Source of the DNA: Trichococcus paludicola
GTDB taxonomy: Bacteria; Bacillota; Bacilli; Lactobacillales; Aerococcaceae
NCBI RefSeq assembly: GCF_003052295.1
Contig: NZ_QBLC01000002.1
Coordinates: forward strand, 1 to 64,000
Direction: 5' to 3'
Length of the DNA stretch: 64,000 bases
This document shows, one piece after another, positions 17,858 through 26,712 of the stretch. The number at the start of each line of letters is the position of its first letter. Positions within the stretch are counted from its first letter, which is position 1. The notes below the pieces were generated by a model that was not told where the DNA came from, did no database searches, and worked only from the letters and a program-made list of their open reading frames with translations. Position numbers and translations under genes: made by a program.

Positions 17858-18289
17858 ATGTCATTGAAAGAAAAAGTGAACAAAGACTTCATCCAAGCTA
17901 GAAAAGACAAAGACACATTGAAGGCAGATGTCCTGCGCTTGATCAAAACGGAGTACGATTCTTTCTTGATCGACAAAAAACGCGAGATGACCGAAGCAGA
18001 GGAAATCCATGTTTTTCTGAAGGACATCAAGAAAAACAACGAAGCCATCGAGTACGCGAAACAAGTCGACCGCACGGACCTGATTGAAGAGACTCAGAAA
18101 AAATTGGCCATTTTGGAGGCTTATGTTCCTAAAATGATGGATGAAAGAGAAGTCCGTTTCTTTTTGGCCGAAAACGGCATAGCCGAGATGCCGTTGAAGG
18201 ATGCGATGAAATTTGCCATGCAGGTACTGGATGGCAAAGCCGATAAAGCGTTGGTCTCCAAAATCATCAAAGAACTGTTGGCAAAATAA
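17858..18289 (+). CDS. GatB/YqeY domain protein
   Basis: A 143-residue cytoplasmic protein of the YqeY family, related to the tail domain of the GatB amidotransferase subunit that binds tRNA. It begins MSLKEKVNKDF and carries the family pattern KADVLRLIKTEYD and the conserved late segment ALVSKIIKELL. The family is thought to touch tRNA, but its precise role is unknown. The ribosome site AAGGGAG is present. Monocistronic, with a terminator at 18301. Confidence 0.88.
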   Translation: MSLKEKVNKDFIQARKDKDTLKADVLRLIKTEYDSFLIDKKREMTEAEEIHVFLKDIKKNNEAIEYAKQVDRTDLIEETQKKLAILEAYVPKMMDEREVRFFLAENGIAEMPLKDAMKFAMQVLDGKADKALVSKIIKELLAK

Positions 18290-18300
18290 TGCATCAGACA

Positions 18301-18342
18301 AGAAAAGGACTGTGCGGCTCCTGCAGCACGGTCCTTTTCTGA
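18301..18342. terminator. Terminator after YqeY gene
   Basis: AGAAAAGGAC pairs with GTCCTTTTCT, with an inner GTGC/GCAC stem. It lies between the YqeY gene and the convergent YjzC gene. Confidence 0.75.
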
Positions 18343-18401
18343 AGTGAAATCCAAGATTCCTCCGCTCTGAATCGTTCGAGTGATCAGTTACAAGCGAATA
18401 A

Positions 18402-18581
18402 TCAGTCTTTTTTGATCCATTTGTTTCCGGCTTTGTTTGTAGGCGGAAGTCTGTGCCCTTCGACGATGTGGACTTCTTTGCTGCCGGTAATTTTGCCACC
18501 TCTAGGGCCGACTTCTTTGTAGACGCCAGGAGGAAGATTATCCGTTCCTGGTTTGTGTAAATCTTTTTGATCGATTTTCAT
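18402..18581 (-). CDS. yjzC: YjzC family small protein
   Basis: A 59-residue basic protein with the YjzC family pattern: DLHKPGTDNLPPGVY, VGPRGGKI, then the HIVEGHRLPPT segment and a C-terminal Lys-rich tail. Function is unknown. Stable small size and wide occurrence in Firmicutes are family facts. The start ATG at 18581 has an ideal AAAGGAG site. The open frame extends further upstream, but that extension has no conserved sequence. Confidence 0.85.
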   Translation of the reverse strand: MKIDQKDLHKPGTDNLPPGVYKEVGPRGGKITGSKEVHIVEGHRLPPTNKAGNKWIKKD

Positions 18582-18787
18582 GCTTTTTGCTCCTTTCTTT
18601 CCTGAAGAGCGATGGCGGAGGTGCTGCTTGGTACAGGTTAAGTATATCGCTGTAAGCGCGAACAATCAAATGATGGCTGTCTTCGCAAAGAATTGTGCAA
18701 ATATGAACAACATTTCAGGATTTTCGACTGTCGTAACAAATTGAAACACAATTGTCATATTTCTATCATGTAATGGTATTTTAACTT

Positions 18788-18796
18788 TGATATACT
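18788..18796 (+). promoter_or_regulatory. Extended -10 promoter of the CwlO/PcsB-like gene
   Basis: TGATATACT is an extended -10 element (TGN before TATACT). No good -35 is visible, which suggests an activator. The related cwlO and pcsB genes are driven by the WalRK system. I found TGT-containing half sites upstream but not with the spacing of a standard WalR box. Confidence 0.4.
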
Positions 18797-18830
18797 TCAT
18801 CTCGTAGAAGAAACAGGAGGAGAAGTATAA

Positions 18831-20144
18831 TTGGGAAAAAAACATATAGCGTTGTTCGCATCAATCTTATTGCTTAGTCCGATTGCAGGTGGATTTACTG
18901 CTCAAGCGGCTACATTGGAAGAGTTGCAACAACAAAAAGATGCTTTGCAATTAGAAACGAATACGATTCAATCGCAGATTGAAGAAAAATCAAATTCATT
19001 GAATACTTTGGAATCCGAAAAATCAAATTTGGAAACAAAAGTAAATGAACTTCAATCGCAATTGGATGAATTGATGAACCGATTAGCCGCTCAAGAGCAA
19101 AAATTAGCGGACATCGAATCAAAAATTTTGGAATTGCAAGCTGAAATCGAAGCATTACAAGTGGTCATCGACCAAAGAACCGAAAAATTAAATACGCAGG
19201 CTCGTTATATCCAAACGGATGCGGGCGTTACGGATATAGCTTCAATGCTGTTGTCTTCAGAGAATTTTTCTGACCTAGTCGGAAAAATCACGGTCGTTTC
19301 AAAGATTGTGACTGCCAATAAGGATATTGTTGAACAACAGGAAGCGGATCAGCAAAAAGTTGAAGACAGCAAAGTGGCTGTTGAAGAAGAAAAACTTGCT
19401 GCTGAAGCATTGAGACAAGACATTCTGATTTCAAAAAATAATGTCGTAGCCCAAAAAGCTGAGATCGACGTCCAAATCGCGCAAGTCATCGAGAACTACG
19501 AATTGACTGAAGCCGAGAAAAATGGCTTGGAATCAACAAGAGCTGACTTGGCTGCACAAACAGAAACAATCAGTAATGACATGGCGGCTGAACAAGCCCG
19601 CATTACTGCTGAAGCCATCGCAGTAGCCGAGGCAGAAGCAGCAGCCATCGCAGCGGCGGAAGCAGCCGCAGCAGAAACGGCAGCTAATAATCTGACTGCA
19701 TCAGCAGCACCGACTACGACTGCATCCAGTAGTTATACTGTGAACTCTAGTGGTTTCATAAAACCAGCCAGTGGATACTATTCATCGCCGTACGGATATC
19801 GTCTTTCACCAATAACTGGTGGCTATGAATTGCATAGAGGGCAAGATATTGCAGGCAGCGGAGCGATTTCAGCAGCGCAATCCGGTACAGTGGAGACAGC
19901 TACTTATCATGCAAGCTATGGCTATTATGTCGTCATCAACCACGGCACAATCAATGGCGTAAACGTTAAAACTTTATATGCCCACATGCAACCAGGGTTA
20001 ATGGTCGCGCCTGGACAAACCGTCAGTCAAGGACAACAAATTGGAATAATGGGTACAACAGGGGATTCAACTGGGGTTCATCTCCATTTTGAAGTTCAAG
20101 AAAATGGTGGACTAGTTGATCCGCTTAATTATATCGGTGGGTAA
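18831..20144 (+). CDS. Secreted coiled-coil M23 peptidoglycan endopeptidase (CwlO/PcsB-like)
   Basis: A probable division or elongation hydrolase. The signal peptide ends at TAQA (residue 26). A long coiled coil covers about 28-280 with a short break near 125-150 (DIASMLLSSENFSDLV), then an Ala/Glu-rich stretch, then an M23 metallopeptidase domain (about 310-437; HRGQD at 335-339 and HLHFE at 417-421). In CwlO and PcsB the coiled coil binds FtsEX at the membrane, which activates the enzyme. That partner is inferred here. The start is TTG with AGGAGGAG. The M23 domain is about three-quarters identical by eye to that of the large hydrolase at 4713. Monocistronic. Confidence 0.92.
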   Translation: MGKKHIALFASILLLSPIAGGFTAQAATLEELQQQKDALQLETNTIQSQIEEKSNSLNTLESEKSNLETKVNELQSQLDELMNRLAAQEQKLADIESKILELQAEIEALQVVIDQRTEKLNTQARYIQTDAGVTDIASMLLSSENFSDLVGKITVVSKIVTANKDIVEQQEADQQKVEDSKVAVEEEKLAAEALRQDILISKNNVVAQKAEIDVQIAQVIENYELTEAEKNGLESTRADLAAQTETISNDMAAEQARITAEAIAVAEAEAAAIAAAEAAAAETAANNLTASAAPTTTASSSYTVNSSGFIKPASGYYSSPYGYRLSPITGGYELHRGQDIAGSGAISAAQSGTVETATYHASYGYYVVINHGTINGVNVKTLYAHMQPGLMVAPGQTVSQGQQIGIMGTTGDSTGVHLHFEVQENGGLVDPLNYIGG

Positions 20145-20163
20145 TATATATATAAATTTTGAA

Positions 20164-20192
20164 GAGATTGGGAGTCCCCAGTCTCTTTTTTT
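20164..20192 (+). terminator. Terminator after CwlO/PcsB-like gene
   Basis: AGAGATTGGG pairs with CCCAGTCTCT around a short loop and is followed by seven T. Confidence 0.75.
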
Positions 20193-20262
20193 CTGCCGTT
20201 GGATGAAAAGGCAGTAGTAAATGGAGTATAATAAGGAATAAGTTGAACTGAGGAGTTACAAA

Positions 20263-21021
20263 ATGGAAAAGATAGTATCGATGAAAAATCAAAAAGTTAA
20301 ACAATGGAAAAAACTTCAGACCGCTAAAGGCCGGAAAGAGGTGGGAGCATATCTGATCGAAGGGACGCATCTTTTGAAGGAGGCCATCAAAGCAGATGCG
20401 AACATCCAAGAAGTCGTGATGACAGAAGCTTTTCACCAACAGTCGGATTTGCTGATTGAGGAAAGGAACATCATCGTCGTTTCTCAGGAAATCCTTGCCA
20501 GCCTGGCTCAGACGGAGACGCCCCAGGGAGTCGTTGCAATCGTTCAGATTCCTGAAGCCGTTCCGATTTCGGAATACAAAGGCAAATATATTCTTTTGGA
20601 TCAGGTTCAGGATCCAGGAAATGTCGGCACCATTATCCGAACAGCGGATGCTGCCGGGTATACAGGGGTCATTTTAGGGGAGGGATCGGTGGATCTCTAC
20701 AATGACAAAGTGCTGCGTTCCATGCAAGGAAGCCATTTCCATCTGCCTATTTATCGTGGCGATCTGCAAGAGTTGATCCCCGAATTGAAGAGCAGCGGGA
20801 TCCCGGTCTACGGTACCGAACTGAATGAAGCGGCCGTCGATTACCGGACCGTTGCCCCGACCGATGCGGTAGCGTTGGTGCTCGGCAACGAAGGGAATGG
20901 CGTTTCAAAAAAAATATTGGCATTGACGGATCAGAATCTGTATATCCCGATTTTCGGCGAAGCCGAGTCTCTGAATGTCGCAGTTGCAGCAGGAATACTG
21001 CTTTATCACTTCGTTGGCTGA
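20263..21021 (+). CDS. SpoU/TrmH family 2'-O-ribose RNA methyltransferase
   Basis: Methylates the 2'-hydroxyl of a nucleotide in rRNA or tRNA with SAM. It has 252 residues: an N-terminal substrate-binding domain (EGTHLLKEA) and a SPOUT knot with all three motifs: DPGNVGTIIRTADAAG (motif 1), LVLGNEGNGVS (motif 2) and IPIFGEAESLNVAVAAGI (motif 3). It resembles B. subtilis YsgA. Target unknown. It lies upstream of pheST, as ysgA does in Bacillus, with a YodB-like gene in between here. The ribosome site is GAGGAG. Confidence 0.88.
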   Translation: MEKIVSMKNQKVKQWKKLQTAKGRKEVGAYLIEGTHLLKEAIKADANIQEVVMTEAFHQQSDLLIEERNIIVVSQEILASLAQTETPQGVVAIVQIPEAVPISEYKGKYILLDQVQDPGNVGTIIRTADAAGYTGVILGEGSVDLYNDKVLRSMQGSHFHLPIYRGDLQELIPELKSSGIPVYGTELNEAAVDYRTVAPTDAVALVLGNEGNGVSKKILALTDQNLYIPIFGEAESLNVAVAAGILLYHFVG

Positions 21022-21300
21022 AGAAAAGCATAAAAAAAACGCTATATTTTCAATTAAACGTGAAAAAGTGTTGCCTTTGTGAAATTCCTATCCTATTATA
21101 GGAAACAGACATGAACTTTTTGTACGCTTGCAAGCTGGCTGGCGAATTCTTCACGCACATCATTCGTGATTATTTTCTTATTCGGATGGAATGAAGCGGC
21201 GGCTATAAGCATTTTTCTGAGGGACTTCTTCAGTCAGTGCAGATTGCGAAACAGGATGCTTATTTTTTGTAAACATTTTGTGACAAAAGGCACATTCCCT
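21022..21300. other. Intergenic region without recognised gene
   Basis: About 280 bases with no supportable gene. They contain a small hairpin (CCTATCCTATTATAGG near 21090) and AT-rich sequence. A 63-codon open frame at 21166 lacks a ribosome site and family resemblance. Confidence 0.5.
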
Positions 21301-21329
21301 TTGACAGGGGAAATGAGGGTGTTTATAAT
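21301..21329 (+). promoter_or_regulatory. Consensus sigma-A promoter of the YodB-like gene
   Basis: A perfect -35 TTGACA (21301-21306) and a perfect -10 TATAAT (21324-21329) with 17-bp spacing. Such a strong promoter for a small repressor gene implies that it is itself repressed or that the protein is needed at high level. Confidence 0.85.
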
Positions 21330-21349
21330 AGGTCAAAGAGGTGAAGGCT

Positions 21350-21673
21350 GTGAATGAAATGCTGGAAGTAAAAAAATGTATTTGTCCAAAGTTTGAAAAA
21401 ACATTCTCTATTTTAGGGAAAAAATGGACCGGCTTAATCATCGAAGTCTTGATGGATGGAGATAAACGATTCAAGGAATTGGCCGTGCAGATACCTAATG
21501 TCAGTGATCGAGTATTAGTTGAACGCTTAAAAGAGCTGGAAGATGAAAAAATTGTGGTAAGAACCGAAAATCCTGCAGCGGCAATCAAAGTGATGTACGG
21601 GTTGTCCGAAAAAGGGAAAGCTTTGAACAATGTTATGCTGGAAATCCAAAATTGGTCGGATGCTTGGGTCTGA
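21350..21673 (+). CDS. HxlR-family regulator, YodB-like redox sensor
   Basis: A 107-residue winged-helix DNA-binding protein. The N-terminal KKCICPKFEKTFSILGKKW closely follows B. subtilis YodB, whose Cys6 in an identical CPK context senses quinones and diamide. Here a second Cys sits two residues before it (CICPK). GDKRFKEL and the SDRVLVERLKELE recognition-helix region follow. The GTG at 21350 is taken as start (GAGGTG six bases upstream), leaving a leader of only about 14 nt. No quinone reductase or azoreductase target lies next to it, so its regulon is elsewhere. Confidence 0.82.
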   Translation: MNEMLEVKKCICPKFEKTFSILGKKWTGLIIEVLMDGDKRFKELAVQIPNVSDRVLVERLKELEDEKIVVRTENPAAAIKVMYGLSEKGKALNNVMLEIQNWSDAWV

Positions 21674-21681
21674 ATCTGAAC

Positions 21682-21710
21682 TTGACGGAAACGGCATTTC
21701 CGGGTAAACT
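21682..21710 (+). promoter_or_regulatory. pheST leader promoter
   Basis: TTGACG (21682-21687) and TAAACT (21705-21710) are exactly 17 bp apart, just past the end of the YodB-like gene. Confidence 0.6.
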
Positions 21711-21717
21711 GGCAAAG

Positions 21718-21978
21718 TAAGTAAAATGAATATGAAAAGCGTTGAAGGGAACCTTCACGATCTGCAGCTTTTTTCAGGGAATATTGGCCATTGACTGCGA
21801 GCCTTTATAGAAGCCGATTGTGTTTTTTCACTCCCCGAGCTGACTTTGGGATTTGCCCCGTGCAATGAATAAAGTTCCGGTTTATTACCGTTAAACAAAT
21901 GAAGTGTCGTTGCTTGCAGCGAAACAAGGGTGGTACCACGAAAATCTCGTCCCTTACCAGGGATGGGATTTTTTTGCA
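21718..21978 (+). promoter_or_regulatory. T-box riboswitch upstream of pheST
   Basis: The conserved T-box GGTGGTACCACG is at 21929-21940, followed by a terminator (ATCTCGTCCCT with AGGGATGGGAT, seven T, 21944-21977). Basal arms CAGCT and AGCTG flank the stem I region (about 21765-21843). A plausible specifier is TTC (Phe) at 21827-21829, but the specifier loop is less clear than in the leuS leader. Uncharged tRNA-Phe would allow read-through into pheS. Confidence 0.9.
21944..21977 (+). terminator. T-box-controlled terminator of pheST leader
   Basis: A hairpin with G:U pairs has an ACC-containing loop and is followed by seven T, directly after the T-box sequence. Confidence 0.8.
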
Positions 21979-22002
21979 TTTTTTATGAAAAGGGGACAGA
22001 AC

Positions 22003-23049
22003 ATGGAATTAAAAGCGAAATTAGAAACATTACGTATAGATGCCTTACAGCAAGTCGAATCTGCAGAGGATCTGCAGGCATTGAATCAAGTCCGCATTTC
22101 CTATTTAGGGAAAAAAGGGCCGATCACAGAAGCTTTGAGAGGGATGAAGGATTTAAGCCCTGAAGAGCGCCCCGTCATCGGAACGTTGGCGAATGAACTG
22201 CGCGACGACATCGAAGCCGCCATCCAAGCCAAAAAAGATGCGCTGGAAATCAAAAAAATGGAGGCCGAAATCGCGGCCGAAACGATTGATGTCACCTTGC
22301 CTGGCAGGAAGATCGCGCAAGGCACGACACACGTCTTGACGCAGATCAACGAAGAAATCGAGGATTTGTTTTTGGGAATGGGGTACAAAATCGTGGATGG
22401 TCCAGAGGTGGAACAGGACAGCTACAATTTTGAAAAGATGAATCTTCCTAAGGATCATCCGGCCCGCGATATGCAGGACACTTTCTACATCACCGATGAA
22501 TTGTTGTTGCGTACGCATACGTCGCCGGTACAAGCGCGCACGATGGAGAAACACGACTTTTCCAAAGGACCATTGAAGATGATCAGCCCGGGGAAAGTTT
22601 ACCGCCGCGACAGCGATGACGCGACCCATTCACACCAATTCCATCAGATTGAAGGATTGGTCATCGGCGAGAACATCACTTTGGCTGATCTGAAAGGCAC
22701 GCTTGCCGTATTCGCCAAAAAATTGTTCGGAGAAGAACGCGAAATTCGTTTACGTCCAAGCTACTTCCCGTTCACGGAACCATCTGTCGAAGTCGATGTC
22801 AGCTGTTTCAAATGCGGCGGGTCCGGTTGCAATGTCTGCAAGCAAACCGGTTGGATTGAAATCTTGGGTTCAGGTATTGTCCATCCCAATGTTCTGGAAA
22901 TGTCTGGGATTGACTCAACGAAATATTCCGGTTTTGCTTTCGGACTTGGGCAAGAACGTGTAGCGATGTTGAAATATGGTGTTGATGACATCCGTCACTT
23001 CTACCAAAATGATATCCGATTCTTAAGTCAATTCGATGTAAAGGAGTAA
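22003..23049 (+). CDS. pheS: Phenylalanyl-tRNA synthetase alpha subunit
   Basis: The catalytic subunit of the alpha2-beta2 PheRS. It has 348 residues: an N-terminal coiled coil (about 1-90), then the class II core with motif 2 ([11 protein letters not shown]) and motif 3 ([14 protein letters not shown]). A Cys-rich insert ([12 protein letters not shown]) typical of PheS is visible. The start is the ATG at 22003, giving the conserved MELKAKLE. The open frame continues back into the T-box terminator and cannot be coding there. It is followed four bases later by pheT, with the pheT ribosome site in its last codons. Confidence 0.97.
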   Translation: MELKAKLETLRIDALQQVESAEDLQALNQVRISYLGKKGPITEALRGMKDLSPEERPVIGTLANELRDDIEAAIQAKKDALEIKKMEAEIAAETIDVTLPGRKIAQGTTHVLTQINEEIEDLFLGMGYKIVDGPEVEQDSYNFEKMNLPKDHPARDMQDTFYITDELLLRTHTSPVQARTMEKHDFSKGPLKMISPGKVYRRDSDDATHSHQFHQIEGLVIGENITLADLKGTLAVFAKKLFGEEREIRLRPSYFPFTEPSVEVDVSCFKCGGSGCNVCKQTGWIEILGSGIVHPNVLEMSGIDSTKYSGFAFGLGQERVAMLKYGVDDIRHFYQNDIRFLSQFDVKE

Positions 23050-23053
23050 CATA

Positions 23054-25468
23054 ATGAAAGTTTCCTATAAATGGTTAAAAGAGTATTTAGATTTATCTGA
23101 TGTAACACCTGAAGAATTGGCTGAAAAAATGTCCCGCACGGGTATCGAGGTGGACGACGTCGTATATCCTGGCAATGGCTTGTCCAAAATCGTTGTCGGT
23201 GAAACGTTGTCCGTGGTCGACCATCCTGATTCGGACCATCTGCATGTCTGCCAAGTGAATATCGGGGCTGAGGAACCGATCCAGATTGTCTGCGGCGCGC
23301 CAAATGTGGCTGCCGGCCAGAAAATCATCGTGGCTTTGCATGGCGCACGGATCACCGGCAATGCAAAAATCAAAAAGGGCAAGATGCGCGGCCAAGAATC
23401 GAATGGAATGATCTGTTCGTTGGCTGAATTGGGCTACTCTGAGAGTGTGGTTTCAAAAAAATATGCGGACGGAATTTTTGTACTGCCTGCTGAAGCGGTT
23501 CCCGGAACGGAAGTAGTTGACTTGTTGGAACTGGATGATGCGATCCTGGACATCGATATCACACCGAACCGTGCCGATGCTTTGAGCATGCGCGGATCCG
23601 CCTATGAAGTCGCAGCCATCTACAACAAAACGCTAAAATTCCCGGAGGCTCCTGTCTCCGAAAAGACAGGTTCCGTTGCGGATTACATCAAAGTTGCCGT
23701 TGAGGACACGAACGATGCGCCTGCCTACCATATCCAGGTGATCAAAGATGTAAAAATCGCGGAAAGCCCGCTTTGGCTTCAGAACAAATTGATGAACGGC
23801 GGCATCCGCCCGATCAACAACGTAGTCGACATCACGAATTATATCCTGTTGGAATACGGCCAGCCTTTGCATGCGTTCGACTACGACCAAATCGGTTCAA
23901 AGGAAATCGTCGTCCGTCGTGCCAAAGCGAACGAAATGATGACGACGTTGGATGGAGTCGAAAGAACGCTCGACACGGATAACATTGTCATCACGAACGG
24001 CATTGCGCCGATTGCAATGGCGGGCGTCATGGGCGGTCTGGATTCGGAAATCACCGATGAAACCGTGACTGTCGCTTTGGAAGCGGCATTGTTCAATCCG
24101 GTTTTGATCCGCAAAACAGCAGGGAAGTTCAACTTGCGCAGTGAATCGAGTTCCCGTTTTGAAAAAGGCATCAACGTAGCGACGATCCGCACAGCCGGAC
24201 AACATGCGGCTGAACTGATCCATGAGTTGGCTGGAGGCACTGTCGTTGCCGGTACGGCTTCCGTCGATACTGTGGAAGTGAAGGACACGGAAGTGGTCAT
24301 CACTTTGGAAAAAATCAACCGTTCGTTAGGGACTGCCATTTCCAGCGACGAAGTGACTGCAATCTTCAACCAGTTGGGCTTTGCCTCGACGTTTGACGGC
24401 GAAACCTTCACGGTTGCTGTACCGCCGAGAAGATGGGATATTTCCATTTATGCGGACATCCTGGAAGAAGTCGCACGCATCTACGGCTACGACAACCTTC
24501 CGGAAACATTGCCGATCACACCGGCTTTGCCAACTGCATTGACGCCTAAACAACACACGATGCGCATCACCAGAAGATTCATGGAAGGTGCGGGACTGAC
24601 CCAGAACATCAGCTATGTCCTGACTACCGCCGAAAAAGCGCGGGAATACGCAGTCGAAGACAAGGAAGGCATCCGTTTGGCTTGGCCGATGAGCGAAGAC
24701 CGCAGCACGCTGCGGATGAACTTATTGAGCACGCTGCTGGACAATGCCGCTTACAACGTTGCCCGCAAGAACACGGATATCCAGTTTTACGAAATCGGTC
24801 GCGTCTTCTTCCCGTCAGCTGATCGCGTTTTGCCGATCGAAGCGGAGCGTTTGGCCGGCGTGATGACAGGAATGGCCTACCAAAAAGATTGGCAAATGGC
24901 TGCTGAATCCGTCAACTTTTATCATGCTAAAGGAGTATTGGACGGGTATTTCGAGACGATGGGCCTGAACGATCAGATCCGTTTTGAAGCTGCCAAAGAC
25001 CTGAAATGGATGCATCCAGGCAGAACGGCTGCCGTCTATCTGGGCGATACCTATATCGGTTATGTCGGCCAGGTTCATCCGGCAACGGCAAATGCCTATG
25101 ACCTGAAGGAAACCTATGCCTTCGAAATCGATTTTGAAGCAATCATCGCCGCACCGAAGGAAGTGATCACACAGCAGCCAATCCCTAGATTCCCCGGCGT
25201 GACTCGCGATGTAGCTTTATTGGTGGATGAAACCGTCACACACCAGCAGATCGTCAAGACCATCAAGGAAAACGGAGGGAAATTCTTGAAGGATGTCCAT
25301 CTGTTCGACATCTATCAAGGCAAAGGAATCGAGGACGGCAAGAAGTCGGTTGCTTATTCCATGGCATTCCTGAACCCTGAAGCGACGCTTGTCGATGAAG
25401 ACATCAACAAGGCCTTCACCAAATTGGTCGCAGCTTTGGAAACCGAATGCGGAGCAGCAATCCGTTAA
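23054..25468 (+). CDS. pheT: Phenylalanyl-tRNA synthetase beta subunit
   Basis: The 804-residue beta subunit of PheRS, of normal length. Domains in order are: an N-terminal tRNA-binding (EMAP-like) domain with DHPDSDHLHVCQV; B3/4 editing domain; B5 domain; catalytic-like core; and the C-terminal ferredoxin-fold anticodon-binding domain (RFPGVTRDVALLVDE onward). It lies four bases after pheS with AAGGAG overlapping the pheS stop, so the subunits are co-translated. Controlled by the T-box before pheS. Confidence 0.97.
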   Translation: MKVSYKWLKEYLDLSDVTPEELAEKMSRTGIEVDDVVYPGNGLSKIVVGETLSVVDHPDSDHLHVCQVNIGAEEPIQIVCGAPNVAAGQKIIVALHGARITGNAKIKKGKMRGQESNGMICSLAELGYSESVVSKKYADGIFVLPAEAVPGTEVVDLLELDDAILDIDITPNRADALSMRGSAYEVAAIYNKTLKFPEAPVSEKTGSVADYIKVAVEDTNDAPAYHIQVIKDVKIAESPLWLQNKLMNGGIRPINNVVDITNYILLEYGQPLHAFDYDQIGSKEIVVRRAKANEMMTTLDGVERTLDTDNIVITNGIAPIAMAGVMGGLDSEITDETVTVALEAALFNPVLIRKTAGKFNLRSESSSRFEKGINVATIRTAGQHAAELIHELAGGTVVAGTASVDTVEVKDTEVVITLEKINRSLGTAISSDEVTAIFNQLGFASTFDGETFTVAVPPRRWDISIYADILEEVARIYGYDNLPETLPITPALPTALTPKQHTMRITRRFMEGAGLTQNISYVLTTAEKAREYAVEDKEGIRLAWPMSEDRSTLRMNLLSTLLDNAAYNVARKNTDIQFYEIGRVFFPSADRVLPIEAERLAGVMTGMAYQKDWQMAAESVNFYHAKGVLDGYFETMGLNDQIRFEAAKDLKWMHPGRTAAVYLGDTYIGYVGQVHPATANAYDLKETYAFEIDFEAIIAAPKEVITQQPIPRFPGVTRDVALLVDETVTHQQIVKTIKENGGKFLKDVHLFDIYQGKGIEDGKKSVAYSMAFLNPEATLVDEDINKAFTKLVAALETECGAAIR

Positions 25469-25501
25469 GGGAACCAGCTTGCCTCATTTTACTGAACAAC
25501 A

Positions 25502-25540
25502 AAAAAACGATTCGCCTTTTCTTAGGTGAATCGTTTTTTT
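25502..25540. terminator. Bidirectional terminator pheT / rnhC
   Basis: AAAAAACGATTC pairs with GAATCGTTTTTT, with an inner GCC/GGT extension. It lies between convergent genes. Confidence 0.85.
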
Positions 25541-25541
25541 A

Positions 25542-26492
25542 CTATCTGTTCGCCAGTCGGATGGCTTTTTGGGTATTGGCAAAGTGAAGCTTCGTGTATT
25601 TGTCCAACAGTTCCAAGCCGCCTTCACGGTACATTTCGGCAGCAATCAGGTCGACGTTGGCGCCGGCGCCTGAAGGGATCGGATAACCGGAGGCTGCGGT
25701 CATGTCAGCCAATGTCTTCAGAAAGTAGTAGCGGGCGATGATGGAAGCCGCCGCCACCGCCAGATGATGGGATTCGCCTTTTGTTTGAAAATGAATGTTC
25801 TCCTTCACTTGCACCTTTTGGTCAGAAATATGCTTGAAATACGTCGAAGGCAATTCGAACTGATCGACCAAGATCGCTTTGGGTTTTTCCGGAGCTATTT
25901 TCTTCAAAAGCTGATCGAGGACTTGATTATGGAGCAACGCCTTCATTTTGCCTTGGGACATCGTCGGCTGGACTTCATTGTATTTTTCGGGCATCAAGTT
26001 GATGACGCTGTGAGGGACACACTGCAATAATTGCTTTGCAATCGTAATGATGCGGGCATCGGTCAGTGCTTTTGAGTCCTGGACGCCCATATTTTTCAGC
26101 AAGGGCAATTGTTCGGCAGACGCGTAGACAGCGCAGACCGTCAATGGGCCGAAATAGCTGCCGTTACCGACTTCGTCGCTGCCGATGACGGACCAGCCGG
26201 GAAAGCCTGCTGGGAGCCCGGTTTTGCTCGGAGCCTCTTTGTTAACGCCGTTTTTTGCGACAGTGGGTTTTGAATTCCCATTCTTCTCGCTGGCGGATTG
26301 CCACTGCGCCGCTTCGCTTTCGGCGTTTTGGCCTTGGAACAGCACTTTTCCGGAATTATAACCAGTGATGGTGGTTTGGTTCTTTTTGGCTGTGAAAAGG
26401 CTGTGGGGCACTGGTTTGACAGCATAATCTTGATAAAAGACGGCCATCTTTTTAAGTTGGCTCGTCGTTGATTTCAAAACGACATTCGACAT
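25542..26492 (-). CDS. rnhC: Ribonuclease HIII
   Basis: Cuts the RNA strand of RNA-DNA hybrids. It has 316 residues. The N-terminal TBP-like substrate-binding domain (1-65) is typical of HIII rather than HII. The catalytic core starts at GSDEVGNGSYFGP (D106, E107), with QDSKAL and ILVDQFELP carrying further acidic residues. Between them lies a hydrophilic Gln/Ser/Lys linker (about 66-98). Single gene, convergent with pheT. The ribosome site is AGGATGAG. Confidence 0.95.
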   Translation of the reverse strand: MSNVVLKSTTSQLKKMAVFYQDYAVKPVPHSLFTAKKNQTTITGYNSGKVLFQGQNAESEAAQWQSASEKNGNSKPTVAKNGVNKEAPSKTGLPAGFPGWSVIGSDEVGNGSYFGPLTVCAVYASAEQLPLLKNMGVQDSKALTDARIITIAKQLLQCVPHSVINLMPEKYNEVQPTMSQGKMKALLHNQVLDQLLKKIAPEKPKAILVDQFELPSTYFKHISDQKVQVKENIHFQTKGESHHLAVAAASIIARYYFLKTLADMTAASGYPIPSGAGANVDLIAAEMYREGGLELLDKYTKLHFANTQKAIRLANR

Positions 26493-26712
26493 ATTCTCAT
26501 CCTTGCTCTATTTAATTTTTCTGTACAACTTCTTAATCGTAGCATCCCTTATTCTATCACAGGAGAGGCAATTCTTGATGGTGAAATGTGATGGAAAATA
26601 ACTGCTATTTTCGACAAAATGGAAGGTTTGCGAACAGGAAGAGGTTTATACTGCAATCTGCAAGATTTATGTTAAAATATATTAGACAGTTTTTTAATGG
26701 AGGTCTTTGAAT

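Noticed and set aside
18721-18796. WalR binding box upstream of the CwlO/PcsB-like gene
   Set aside because: TGT half-sites are present but not at the five-base spacing of the published WalR consensus, so only the extended -10 promoter is reported.
21166-21357. 63-codon open frame upstream of the YodB-like gene
   Set aside because: No ribosome site, crosses the consensus promoter of the next gene, no recognisable family.
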